NCBI RefSeq assembly: GCF_022829465.1
Contig: NZ_JAKSXZ010000059.1
Span: forward strand, 1 to 60,127
Direction of reading: 5' to 3'
Length of the DNA stretch: 60,127 nt
Source: Methylobacterium sp. J-067
GTDB lineage: Bacteria; Pseudomonadota; Alphaproteobacteria; Rhizobiales; Beijerinckiaceae
The position numbers and the translations under genes were made by a program. Every line of letters starts with the position of its first letter. The stretch's first letter is position 1. Below the pieces are notes generated by a model. It worked only from the letters and a program-made list of their open reading frames with translations, was not told the origin of the DNA and ran no database searches. This document shows positions 43,300 through 53,204 of the stretch, one piece after another.

Positions 43300-43683
43300 A
43301 TGCTGTGCAGAACCGTCGTACCGTTCCTTCTCGCCATAAGCATCGCGACACCCGTCCTGGCCGAACCCGGTGCCATGGGTGAGCCGAAAATGCTGATCCA
43401 TGGCAACTACTGCGGCCCTGGCAACAACGCCCCACTTCCGTCGATCGACGCCCTCGACGCAGCCTGCGCTCGGCACGACGCCTGCACGCCGAACGGCGGG
43501 ATGCCGTCTCGCGCTTGCAACGTCCGCCTGCAGCGAGAGGCTGACGCGGTCTCGCGTGATCAGAAGCAGCCTTCTGATGTGAGGGCGATGGCTGGCTTCG
43601 TCGCGGCAGGGGCAGCCATGCTTCAGATTGCCGACGAACCCGGTCGCAACCTGACCATGATGCATCCAGGTGTGAGGCCGTAG
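43300..43683 (+). CDS. secreted phospholipase A2-like protein
   Basis: A 127-residue protein with a signal peptide (VVPFLLAISIATPVLA). The mature part has IHGNYCGPGNNAPLPSIDAL (YCGPGN is the calcium-loop-like motif) followed by DAACARHDACT with the catalytic His59-Asp60 pair of the phospholipase A2 fold, and paired cysteines. This matches bacterial and fungal group XIV-like PLA2-fold proteins, so it may hydrolyse phospholipids outside the cell; only part of the calcium site can be checked. I chose the ATG at 43300; a GTG at 43276 is possible. Confidence 0.78.
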   Translation: MLCRTVVPFLLAISIATPVLAEPGAMGEPKMLIHGNYCGPGNNAPLPSIDALDAACARHDACTPNGGMPSRACNVRLQREADAVSRDQKQPSDVRAMAGFVAAGAAMLQIADEPGRNLTMMHPGVRP

Positions 43684-43789
43684 CCTTCCGCAAAGCAGGG
43701 CGCCCTAATCTCCACGTACACGGCGTGGGAACCGTCGCTGCCCAGCGGGCCATCCCCGCCCGACATCACGACCGATCGGAGATACCGGC

Positions 43790-44611
43790 ATGCCCTTCCT
43801 CGCGGCTAAGGATGGAGCGCAACTCTTCTACAAGGATTGGGGTAGCGGTCGGCCGGTCGTGCTGATCCATGGTTGGCCGCTGGATGCGGACATGTGGGAG
43901 TTCCAGCAGCCGGCGCTCACCGAGGCGGGATTGCGCACGATCGCCTACGATCGGCGCGGCTTTGGCCGTTCGGATCAGACCTGGGGTGGCTACGACTACG
44001 ATACTTTCGCCGACGACCTGAAGGCGGTGCTTGACGCCCTCGACCTGCAGGACGTCGCTCTCATCGGCTTCTCGATGGGTGGAGGCGAGATCGCCCGCTA
44101 CATGAGCCGGCACGGCGGCGCCCGGGTCACCCGGACGGTGCTGGTCTCTGCGGTGACGCCGTACATGCTCAAGACCGCCGACAATCCCAAGGGCGTGGAT
44201 CCGTCTGTGTTCGCGGGTATGATCGATGGATTGAAGAAAGACCGTCCGAATTTCATGGCGACCTTCTCCAAGACCTTCTTCGGGGTTGGAGTGCTCTCGT
44301 CGCCGGTCTCATCCGACCTGATCCAGTGGACCGGCAACCTCGCGATGCTCGCTTCGCCAAAGGCGACGATCGCTAGCGTGACCGCCTTCGGAGAGACTGA
44401 TTTCCGCGCCGACATGAGCGCGTTCCACGTGCCGACCCTCGTCATCCACGGCGACGACGACCAGACCGTGCCGATCGACGTGTCGGGCAAGGCTACCGTA
44501 GCCGCGATCCCCAGCGCCAAGCTCGTGGTCTACGAAGGCGCCCCTCACGCGATCCCGTTAACCCATGCCGAGCGGCTGCACGGCGATCTCGTGGCATTCC
44601 TGAAGGGCTGA
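43790..44611 (+). CDS. alpha/beta hydrolase, chloroperoxidase/arylesterase type
   Basis: A 273-residue hydrolase of the cofactor-free haloperoxidase/arylesterase group. It has the oxyanion HGWPLDADMWEFQ, RRGFGRSDQTWGGYDYDTFA, the nucleophile Ser95 in LIGFSMGGGE, an aspartate in VIHGDDDQTVP and the histidine in EGAPHAIPLTH. Members hydrolyse small aryl esters and can perhydrolyse acetate. Start at 43790 fits the family start. The broken old-yellow-enzyme gene follows after 41 bases, so the pair was probably an operon. Confidence 0.93.
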   Translation: MPFLAAKDGAQLFYKDWGSGRPVVLIHGWPLDADMWEFQQPALTEAGLRTIAYDRRGFGRSDQTWGGYDYDTFADDLKAVLDALDLQDVALIGFSMGGGEIARYMSRHGGARVTRTVLVSAVTPYMLKTADNPKGVDPSVFAGMIDGLKKDRPNFMATFSKTFFGVGVLSSPVSSDLIQWTGNLAMLASPKATIASVTAFGETDFRADMSAFHVPTLVIHGDDDQTVPIDVSGKATVAAIPSAKLVVYEGAPHAIPLTHAERLHGDLVAFLKG

Positions 44612-44652
44612 CCCGCGGTCCGCTCGCCATTGCCATCACGATCCGAGGAACC

Positions 44653-46040
<1,388 letters not shown>

Positions 46041-46613
46041 AAGGCGGGCGGACGAGGCGCACCTCCTACGCCGGGTCTGCCGTCGTCTGCTTATGGGGAC
46101 GAACGAATGTGTCTCAAATGACCGAGACGGGCGCAAGGTCGAACGTCAACTCTATGGCTACCGGTCAACTTCCGTTCGCCACCCGGAGCCGACCTTACCC
46201 GAAAGCCTAACGAACGGCTGCTTTGTGGAAGCGCAGAAAAATCGTGGGCGGCCGAGTTGGGTCGGGTGCGGAACGGCGGCTCGGGGTGGAATGGAGCTGG
46301 TTCGCTCCTGGTGCACAAAAGTCGAAAGCGGACGCCATCCTCGCGCTCACCCGCGATCTCGAGCGCTTACGCGAGCTGGGGCATGAACATCGCGGCGACA
46401 GTGTAGAAAGCCTCTGCTCCAAAGAACCGGGCAAGGTCCCCAGCAGATGCGTCGGCGACGCGACACGACGCGGCAGGCGCTCAGACAGAATACCGACCAA
46501 AGCACCGCATCGGTGCGGGGCCGGTCATTCCTCTAATCCATGTTGCAGCTGGCTTCCCAAAATGACGAGATAAGCATGCTGGATCGGATCATCCTGACCG
46601 CGCAAGGATTTAC
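46041..46613. other. long gap without a gene, containing repeat pieces
   Basis: About 570 bases between the DUF892 and SDR genes. It contains the second copy of the short repeat (46257-46289) and a GAAAGCGGAC element at about 46330. No frame has a plausible start and family match. Confidence 0.45.
46257..46289. repeat. short dispersed repeat, copy 2
   Basis: TTGGGTCGGG followed by the 15-mer GGCGGCTCGGGGTGG (46275-46289), identical to 27628-27642. The two are 18.6 kb apart, both in non-coding DNA. Confidence 0.55.
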
Positions 46614-47954
46614 ATGACGCCGACCCTGAAGCCTCTCGCCGAGCAGACCGTCGTCATCACTGGTGCCTCCTCCGGCATCGGCCTCGCAACCGCACGCATG
46701 GCCGCCGATCGCGGCGCCCGCGTCATCTTGGCCGCACGCAGCGACGGTGCGCTCCAGCAACTCGCCGACGAAATCAAAAGCAAGGGCGGACGGGCACACG
46801 TCGTGGTGGCCGATGTCTGCAAACCGGAGGATCTGACCCGTATCGCCGAAGAGGCGTGCACGACGTTTGGCGGCTTCGACACTTGGGTGAACAACGCCGG
46901 CATTGGCCTGTACGGACGCTTGGAGGAGGTCTCCCTCGCAGACATGCGCAAACTGTTCGAAACCAACTTCTGGGGCGAGGTCTATGGCTCGCTGGAGGCG
47001 GTGAAGCACCTCAAGAAGCACGGCGGCGCGCTGATCAACGTCGGCAGTGAGGTCTCGGAACGGGCAGTGCCGCTTCAGGGGATGTACTCCGCTTCGAAAC
47101 ACGCGGTGAAGGGTTTTACCGACGCGCTACGCATGGAGTTGCAGAATGAGGGCGCGCCGGTCTCGGTGACGCTGATCAAGCCCGGACAGATCGACACGCC
47201 GTTCACGGTCAATGCCAAGAACTACCTCGACAGCGAGCCGCACCATGTGCCGCCGGTCTACGCACCAGGTGTCGTGGCCGAGGCGATCCTCTCGGCTGCC
47301 GAGAAGCCGGAGCGCGACGTCTATGTCGGCGGCGGCGCCAAGGTGATGGCGGAGGTCGCGCATCTAGCGCCCAGCCTGACCGATCGAGGCATGAACGCGA
47401 AGATCATCCCGGATACGCCGAGTGGTCGTCCACTGCAGCGCAGCCGTGACCGCAGCGGACTGGATGAGGCGACCGAGATGTTAAGCGAGCGCGGCAATTA
47501 TGAGGGTCGCGTTCTCGAGACGAGCCTTTACACCAAGGCGGCGCTCAACCCGTTGCTGACGAGTGCAGCCGTCGTCGGCGCCGGGCTGGTGCTCGGGGCG
47601 ATCGTCAAAGCGTTGCCGCACCGTCCCGTGAATATAACTGGATCGGCGGGGAGCACCACGGCCAAGGCGCTGCACATCCATCTCGAGGCCAAGGCCGGAC
47701 ATGAGGCGGAGGTTGAGACCCTGCTCCGGGACATCCTTGCTTGCGTCCGACGGGAGCGGGCGACCGCGCCGTGGTACGGTGTCCGGCTCAGCCACTCCAC
47801 TTTCGGCATCTTCGAAGCTTTTCCCGACGAGGCCGGCCGCGAGGCGCACCTGACAGGTGAGGGAGCAGAGATTCTGATGAAACGGTCGAACGCGCTTCTC
47901 AAGGCGCCGGCGCGTCTCGACAAGCTCGACGTCCTGCTGAGCAAACCGGTCTGA
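46614..47954 (+). CDS. SDR oxidoreductase fused to a C-terminal antibiotic-biosynthesis-monooxygenase-like domain
   Basis: A 446-residue two-domain protein. Residues 1-255 form an SDR: VVITGASSGIGLATARMAAD, WVNNAGIGLY, active-site Tyr158-Lys162 in GMYSASKHAVKG, PGQIDTPFTV. Residues 256-350 form a linker with a hydrophobic stretch at 317-334 (LTSAAVVGAGLVLGAIVKAL). Residues 351-446 (KALHIHLEAKAGHEAEVETL, PWYGVRLSHSTFGIFEAFPD, GAEILMKRSNALL) look like a dimeric alpha-beta-barrel ABM domain. SDRs with the hydrophobic tail are common; the added ABM domain is unusual. The two parts are in one uninterrupted frame. Confidence 0.85.
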   Translation: MTPTLKPLAEQTVVITGASSGIGLATARMAADRGARVILAARSDGALQQLADEIKSKGGRAHVVVADVCKPEDLTRIAEEACTTFGGFDTWVNNAGIGLYGRLEEVSLADMRKLFETNFWGEVYGSLEAVKHLKKHGGALINVGSEVSERAVPLQGMYSASKHAVKGFTDALRMELQNEGAPVSVTLIKPGQIDTPFTVNAKNYLDSEPHHVPPVYAPGVVAEAILSAAEKPERDVYVGGGAKVMAEVAHLAPSLTDRGMNAKIIPDTPSGRPLQRSRDRSGLDEATEMLSERGNYEGRVLETSLYTKAALNPLLTSAAVVGAGLVLGAIVKALPHRPVNITGSAGSTTAKALHIHLEAKAGHEAEVETLLRDILACVRRERATAPWYGVRLSHSTFGIFEAFPDEAGREAHLTGEGAEILMKRSNALLKAPARLDKLDVLLSKPV

Positions 47955-47995
47955 CCGACGTCATAACCCATCGGACTTTGTTTTAGCATACCGTC

Positions 47996-48783
47996 ATGTC
48001 CCTGCATTTTGAACGCCTGGGCACGGGTCGGCCCCTGCTGATGGTCCATGGGCCGGGGGCCAATCTGCGCACCTAGGATTCTCTCTTGACCGCATTGCGC
48101 GGCTCGCACGAACTGATCTTGGTCGACCTGCCGGGACATGGCAGATCGGCCCCACTCGAGGGCCCGCAGACAGTTGAGGCTCATGCGGACGCCCTCGCCA
48201 GCTTTGTGCAGTCGCAAGGCCTGGCGACATTGGACCTTGTCGGCAGTTCGGTGGGGGCCGGTTGGTGCTGGAGCTGGCGCGGCGCGGCATCGGTCGGCAC
48301 TGCGTGGCGCTTGATCCCGGCGGTTTCTGGCGCGGGTGGGAAACACCCTGGTTTCACTCGATGCTCGCGGCGTCGATACGCCTGGTGCGGTTGCTGCGGC
48401 CATTCCATCCCGGTCTGTCGCGCCACGCTGTCACCCGCACGCTGCTCTTGGCCCAACTGTCGGCCCGTCCGTGGGTGCTGCCACCGCAGCTTGTCGTGGA
48501 AGAGCTGCCGAGCCTGGCGGCCACACCGGTGTTCGATGCGTTGCTGCGTGAGCTGGCACGCGGGCCGCTGCAGCAGGGTTCGGCAACGACCCCCGGCCGG
48601 GTCACCATAGGCTGGGGCCGCCAAGACCATCTTCTGCTGCCGCGTCAGGCTGCACGCGCCTGGGTGGCATTCCCGTCGGCCCATCTGCGCTGGTTCGAGC
48701 GCTGCGGCCACTTCCAGCATTGGGATCAGCCTGCCGAGACGGCGCGCGTAATCCTTGAAACGGTTTGGCAGGATGCGCATTGA
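47996..48783 (+). pseudogene. alpha/beta hydrolase gene, broken by a stop and a frameshift
   Basis: The frame starts MSLHFERLGTGRPLLMVHG, meets TAG at 48074 (the residue before DSLLTALRG, probably once Trp), continues through LVDLPGHGRSAPLEGP and the nucleophile elbow VGSSVGAG, then shifts frame near 48255 into LVLELARRGIGRHCVALDPG and runs to WFERCGHFQHWDQPAETA, which carries the histidine. Everything needed for a hydrolase of about 260 residues is present across the two frames, so the damage is recent. Confidence 0.88.
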
Positions 48784-49106
48784 ACTGGCGTGTCACACAG
48801 CTGAGCCCGCGGACATCCGCGTGTCGTCAAGCATATCGGCCGAGCTTGCCGCCTCCGCTCCGCAACCGGTCGATGGTCCAGTCTTCCCTTACCATGAGGA
48901 TGAAGCCGCGCTTCGAAGCCAACTCATAGCGCAGTCGAACTCAGGCAGACTTTCGACGGACGCAAGGTCATCCGGGAACAGTCCGCGGCCGTCCCTCGAT
49001 ATTCGGAGCGGGATCCCGTTTCCGATTCAATACGTCGAACCCCAAGTCTGCTTCGCTCTCTCCTGCCGCGATCCGCTTCAATTTTCCGATCACCGTGAGG
49101 ACGATC
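48784..49106. other. gap before the catalase gene
   Basis: 323 bases without a recognisable gene on either strand. The last 40 bases carry a GTGAGGACG ribosome-site-like stretch for the catalase. No clear operator. Confidence 0.4.
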
Positions 49107-50189
49107 ATGACCTATCTCCGATATGCCCCCGACATCGAGAAGCCCGCGCCGGACGAGCAGGAGACCATCGACAGCATCATCGCCGGCATGACGCAGCAAT
49201 CGCAGACGGTCGAGAAGCGGGAGCACCACGCGGTCCGGGCGAGCCATGCCAAGAGCTCGGCCTGCGTCACGGGCGAGTTGACGGTCGCGGCCGGTCTGCC
49301 GCCCGAACTGGCCCAAGGGATCTTCGCCAACCCCGGCACCCACCCCGTCGCGGTCCGTTTCGCGCAGGGTCCGGGCGAGACCCTTGGCGACCGCGTCTCG
49401 ACCCATCGCGGCATGTCCATCAAGGTGTTCGACGTCCCTGGCGAGAAGCTACCCGGCCACCCCGTCGACACCCAGGATTTCGTGCTCGCGACCGGGACCA
49501 CCTTTCCGTCTGGCACGGCGGCGGGATTCCTGCGCGACGGCACGGTCATCGGCAAGTCGACCGGCCTGCCGGAGGGCATCAAGAGCGCGGTGTCCTCGAC
49601 CATGCGCAACCTCAACAAGGCGCTGCATGCCTTCGGCACGGAGAGCGCGCTCGCCGACTTCTTCGGCCATCCGTACAGCCATCCCCTGGCCGACAGCTAC
49701 TTCAGCCAAGCGCCGGTCCGCTTCGGAGACTACGTGGCCAAGCTCGGTATCGTGTCGGCGACGGAAAGCCAGCGCGCCTTGTCCGAGTGGCGGCTCGATC
49801 CGCATCAGGACGAGGACGGCTTCCGCCACGCCACGGTCGCCTTCTTCCGGGAGAACGAGGTGGTGTTCGAGTTGAAGGCTCAGCTTTGGGCCGATGCCGA
49901 ACGGCAACCCATTGAGGACGCCTCGGTCGACTGGCCGGTCTCGATCAGCCCCTACCGAACCGTGGCCACGCTGCGCCTGCCGCGCCAGGATGCCTACGCA
50001 CCGGATCGCGTGCGCTACTTCGATGAGGTGATGACCTTCCGTCCGGCGCACAGCCTTGCGGCCCACCGGCCGCTTGGTTCGGTGATGCGGGCACGGCTGC
50101 AGGTGTACAGGGCGCTGAGCGATTTCCGCCACCGTGAGAACGGCGTGGCGGCGGAGGACACCACAGGCATCGACCGCATCCCGGCTTGA
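49107..50189 (+). CDS. catalase-family haem protein (SrpA-like small catalase)
   Basis: A 360-residue protein of the small-catalase branch. The distal region has RASHAKSSACVTGELTVAAG with the histidine, the substrate-channel part has VRFAQGPGETLGDRVSTHRG and MSIKVFDVPGEKLPGHPVDT, and the proximal haem ligand tyrosine is in DRVRYFDEVMTFRPAHS. The family lacks the long N- and C-terminal domains of true catalases and may act as peroxygenase or peroxidase rather than catalase. The ATG at 49107 follows GTGAGGACG. The broken PfpI gene follows after 53 bases. Confidence 0.9.
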   Translation: MTYLRYAPDIEKPAPDEQETIDSIIAGMTQQSQTVEKREHHAVRASHAKSSACVTGELTVAAGLPPELAQGIFANPGTHPVAVRFAQGPGETLGDRVSTHRGMSIKVFDVPGEKLPGHPVDTQDFVLATGTTFPSGTAAGFLRDGTVIGKSTGLPEGIKSAVSSTMRNLNKALHAFGTESALADFFGHPYSHPLADSYFSQAPVRFGDYVAKLGIVSATESQRALSEWRLDPHQDEDGFRHATVAFFRENEVVFELKAQLWADAERQPIEDASVDWPVSISPYRTVATLRLPRQDAYAPDRVRYFDEVMTFRPAHSLAAHRPLGSVMRARLQVYRALSDFRHRENGVAAEDTTGIDRIPA

Positions 50190-50242
50190 GGATCGGCGCG
50201 ATCAGCACCTCGAAAGAATCGTGAAATCGGAAGGGCAGTCAC

Positions 50243-50812
50243 ATGAGCTTGCAGGGCAGGAAGATCGCGATCCTGATCGCACCGCGGGGGACGGAGGAGC
50301 CGGAGTTCACCAAGCCGAGGGAAGCCGTGACGCAGGCCGGAGCGAGCGTCACGGTCATCGGGCTGGAGAACGGCGAGGCGGAGACGGTCAATAACGACCT
50401 CGACCCCGCCGGCCGCTACGAAGTCGACATCGCCATTGGGGGCGCATCCGCCGCGGACTATGACGGGCTCGTCATTCCCGGCGGATGCGTCGGGGCCGAC
50501 AAGCTCCGGGCGAGCAAGGAGGTCGTGGCCTTCGTCCGGGAATTCTTCGCCGCCGGCAAGCCGGTCGGGGTCATCTGCCACGGGCCCTGGACCCTGATCG
50601 AGGCGGACGTCGTGAAGGGCCGGACGCTGACCTCCTACCCCACGGTCCGCCGCGATATCGAGAACGCCGGTGGCACCTGAGTCGACGAGGAGGTCGTCTG
50701 CGATAAAGGGCTCGTTACAAGCCGTACTCCCAAGGATCTGCCGGCTTTCTGCGCCAAGATCGTGGAGGAGTTCGCCGAGGGCCGCCATCCCGACCAGGCC
50801 CGGAGCGACTGA
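50243..50812 (+). pseudogene. PfpI/DJ-1-family gene split by an in-frame TGA
   Basis: The frame encodes a type 1 glutamine amidotransferase-like stress protein (PfpI/YhbO): KIAILIAPRGTEEPEFTKPR, VIPGGCVGADKLRA, and the nucleophile Cys112 in VGVICHGPWTLIEADVVKG. TGA at 50678-50680 ends it after NAGGT. In the family the next residue is tryptophan (NAG-x-x-W-x-D-E), and the same frame goes on [20 protein letters not shown] to a natural stop at 50812, so TGG has become TGA. The first 145 residues still contain the active site but lack the last 44. Two hairpins follow. Confidence 0.88.
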
Positions 50813-50845
50813 GGAAGCGGGCAGCCAATGATTGGTTCTTAAGAG

Positions 50846-50873
50846 CCTTGGGCGGCCCGTGGGCCGCCCAAGG
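50846..50873. terminator. bidirectional hairpin terminator
   Basis: CCTTGGGCGGCCC pairs perfectly with GGGCCGCCCAAGG around a GT centre, between the convergent PfpI and ester-cyclase genes. Confidence 0.85.
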
Positions 50874-50885
50874 TCATGCCTTGAC

Positions 50886-50907
50886 GACGTCCCGCGGCCG
50901 GGACGTC
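50886..50907. terminator. second bidirectional hairpin
   Basis: GACGTCCCG pairs perfectly with CGGGACGTC around CGGC, 12 bases after the first hairpin and 17 bases from the ester-cyclase stop. Two tandem hairpins insulate the convergent genes. Confidence 0.75.
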
Positions 50908-50923
50908 TTCGCGGATGTCCCGG

Positions 50924-51337
50924 TCATCCCTGGATGGCGCCGATCTGCTTCAGGATGCCGAGCTCGTCGGACGAGCCCCACCGTTCGACCATCTTGCCGT
51001 CGACGAAGCGACCGATCTGCATGCCGCGGACCTTGATGGCCTTCCCGGTCGGCTTGTGGCCGTTGAAGTCTCCCTGGTGCGTGCCGGTGAGCGTGTAGGC
51101 GAAGGCGACGCTGTCCCCTTCGGCGACGAGCTTCTTCACCTCGACCTGCATGTCGGGAAAGGCGGAGCGGAGCTGCGTGAAGAACGCTTGGTATCCCTCA
51201 GGACCCATGTGCTGGCCCGGCGCCGGGTCGTGGTCGTGGCAGTCCGGGGCGACGACCTCGGGGAAGGCGTTGAACTGGCCGGCGTTGACGAGTTCGCCGA
51301 ACTTCTCGGTCGCCTGGATGCTGGTCTCGCGGGACAT
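50924..51337 (-). CDS. SnoaL-like ester cyclase
   Basis: A 137-residue SnoaL-like polyketide-cyclase-fold protein: ELVNAGQFNAFPEVVAPDCH followed by DHDPAPGQHMGPEGYQAFF, then FPDMQVEVKKLVAEGDSVAF and RGMQIGRFVDGKMVERWG. The fold is a small cone-shaped barrel with a buried ligand site; many members are uncharacterised. The conserved DHDPAPG histidine-aspartate pair suggests an active site. It is downstream of the sulfite-oxidase-like gene on the same strand (170 bases apart) and convergent with PfpI. Confidence 0.9.
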   Translation of the reverse strand: MSRETSIQATEKFGELVNAGQFNAFPEVVAPDCHDHDPAPGQHMGPEGYQAFFTQLRSAFPDMQVEVKKLVAEGDSVAFAYTLTGTHQGDFNGHKPTGKAIKVRGMQIGRFVDGKMVERWGSSDELGILKQIGAIQG

Positions 51338-51508
51338 GATGTTCCTTGGGGCTCTGGGCTGGCAAAGGCGCGCCCGGCGCCTCGACGCACGGGAAACTCC
51401 CGCCACGGTGGGACGTTGCCGGCGCCACGCACGACAGGGTCGGGATGACCTCCGGGCATGACGTCGTCCATGAGGGTGGCGGTAGCCGACATGCCAGGCC
51501 GTCCGTCC

Positions 51509-52588
51509 CTAGGTGACGTTCACCCCCACCCGATGCCAGCAGGCGCATAGGTAGCCCTTGTGGTTCCAGGTCTCGTCCGGCAGTGCCGGCTGCGTCTGGC
51601 CCGCTTCGTCCCAGGCGCGCACGGCGAGCTCATGCTCGCCCGAAGGCAGCTCGAGGCTCGTGCTCCAGAACGTCCAGGCGAACGGAGCGTCCGCCTCGCG
51701 TTCGAGCTCGGCCTGCACCCAGGACCGGCCGCCGTTCCCTGAGACGTCGACGCGTACGACGGTTCGGTCGCCGCTTAACGCGTAGCCTCGGATCCTGTTG
51801 CCCCCCGGCTTGAGAATGGCCCCGCGTGCCGGCTCGCAGATCGCCGCGTTCAACGGCATCGCATCAATGGTGTACCCGTTGGCCGGATCGGCGGTTTCGG
51901 CGGTCACGTCCGCCGGGTACAGCTTGTAATCGCCGGCCTGGATCGGGTTGTCCGAGGGGTGGTCCTGGACGGTCAGTCGCCGGAGCCATTTGGGGCTGCG
52001 CACGCCGGCGAAGCCCGGCACCACCACGCGGACCGGAAAGCCGTGCTCCGGGAGCAGGGCTTCGCCGTTCATAGCGTAGGCCAGCAGGGTCTCGGGCGCC
52101 ATGGCCTTGGCGAGCGGGATAGAGGCGCCGTAGGGATGGCCTTCCACCATGTCGTGGCTCTCGAAGGCGACATGGAGGCCCACGCGTTCGGCGACCCCCG
52201 CCTTGCGCAGGACGTCGCAGAGCCGCACCCCGGTCCATTCGGCGGTGCCGATGGCTATGGCGTCCCACGGGTCGCCCGAGACCGGGGCGACCGCCCGCAT
52301 GTCGGCGCGGCGATTGCCGGCGCACTGCATCGTGGCCGTGACCATGGCTACCGGAAAGCGGGTCCGCAGATCGGATAGCGACAACTCAAGCCGGGGGCCG
52401 GTTCCGCCATCGACGGTGAGGCGCCAGGTCGCCTCGTCGAGGTCCGGCAGGTCGCCGTGCGTGCGGACGTAGAAGTCCTCCGCCGGTGTCTGGTAGGTGG
52501 CCCGCAATCGGTCGAGGGGCGGTTCGGCGTTGTAGGGCTGGTCGCCGTGGACGATCAGACGTGCCTTGCGCTCGGTCAGGCTCGACAT
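51509..52588 (-). CDS. sulfite-oxidase-family molybdopterin protein without export signal
   Basis: A 359-residue protein with the sulfite oxidase fold. It shows QTPAEDFYVRTHGDLPDLD, the molybdenum-ligand cysteine in ATMQCAGNRRADM, GTAEWTGVRLCDVLRKAG, PGFAGVRSPKWLRRL, and the C-terminal Ig-like dimerisation domain (VVRVDVSGNGGRSWVQAELE, AWDEAGQTQPALP). There is no Tat or Sec signal and no haem domain, so it is cytosolic or has lost its leader. It is a second, divergent paralogue of the 11598 gene. The CAGNRR motif suits sulfite or related substrates. Confidence 0.9.
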   Translation of the reverse strand: MSSLTERKARLIVHGDQPYNAEPPLDRLRATYQTPAEDFYVRTHGDLPDLDEATWRLTVDGGTGPRLELSLSDLRTRFPVAMVTATMQCAGNRRADMRAVAPVSGDPWDAIAIGTAEWTGVRLCDVLRKAGVAERVGLHVAFESHDMVEGHPYGASIPLAKAMAPETLLAYAMNGEALLPEHGFPVRVVVPGFAGVRSPKWLRRLTVQDHPSDNPIQAGDYKLYPADVTAETADPANGYTIDAMPLNAAICEPARGAILKPGGNRIRGYALSGDRTVVRVDVSGNGGRSWVQAELEREADAPFAWTFWSTSLELPSGEHELAVRAWDEAGQTQPALPDETWNHKGYLCACWHRVGVNVT

Positions 52589-53204
52589 CGGCGCTCCTGC
52601 GCGGGTGGGGTCACGGCAGTGAACGCGCCGGGGACCGTAAGGGTCATTCAGCGGCCCAGCGGACCGCCCTGGACGCGATCCTTAACCTGGCTTCGACGGT
52701 GAGGATTCGAACCTGGGCCGCAATCGTCGATGCACGTGGACGGGTGCTACGGCCCCCCCTGAAGGAGGCGGACTTCTCGAAGGCAGCTCTGTTCGCCAGC
52801 GCGATCCTTTTCGGGCGAGCGTGACCTCGCCCCCAACCGAAGAACCTCGATGAAGGCACTGTGCTGGCACGGCGAGGGCGACACCCGCTGCGACACGGTT
52901 CGGATCGTCCAAATAAATGGCAGTTTTTGAGTCGTATAACGACGGTTCTAAATAACGTATGCCCATATGAAAGCACTGCACCCAGAACATAGCATGACGT
53001 CTCACTTGGTCCATTTGGGCAATTTTCAAGGCATGGGGAACAGCCTCTGTTTGGAACGGTTGTTAAGTCAGGCGAGACCCAGCCTGGGTCCGAAATCGAC
53101 CGACCATCGGTCGCGGTGCCGCTTCTCCCGACGCTCCAGCATCGGCCGCCGCATCACCCATTCGACCTGGTCTTCCGGGTCTGATCCAGCACAGGATGCC
53201 TCCC
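52589..53204. other. gap between the sulfite-oxidase-like gene and the aldehyde oxidoreductase operon
   Basis: About 615 bases. It holds only a gene fragment (52850-52930) and the two divergent promoters. The stretch 52900-53000 is AT-richer. GGATTCGAACCTGG at 52704 looks like a tRNA T-arm but the rest of a tRNA does not fold. Confidence 0.45.
52850..52930 (+). pseudogene. N-terminal fragment of a zinc-dependent alcohol dehydrogenase
   Basis: A 26-codon frame reads MKALCWHGEGDTRCDTV, the hallmark start of glutathione-dependent formaldehyde dehydrogenase-like zinc alcohol dehydrogenases (usually MKALCWHGKGDVRVDTV), then turns into unrelated sequence and stops. The other 350 or more residues are absent, so this is the scar of a deletion or rearrangement upstream of the pao-like operon. 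Confidence 0.75.

Noticed and set aside
50678..50680. selenocysteine or programmed readthrough at the PfpI TGA
   Set aside because: The family has tryptophan there and no selenocysteine-insertion hairpin of the bacterial type is evident just downstream; simple mutation is more likely.
52690..52770. tRNA-like GGATTCGAACCTGG motif
   Set aside because: The flanking bases do not form the five-base T-stem or an acceptor stem.
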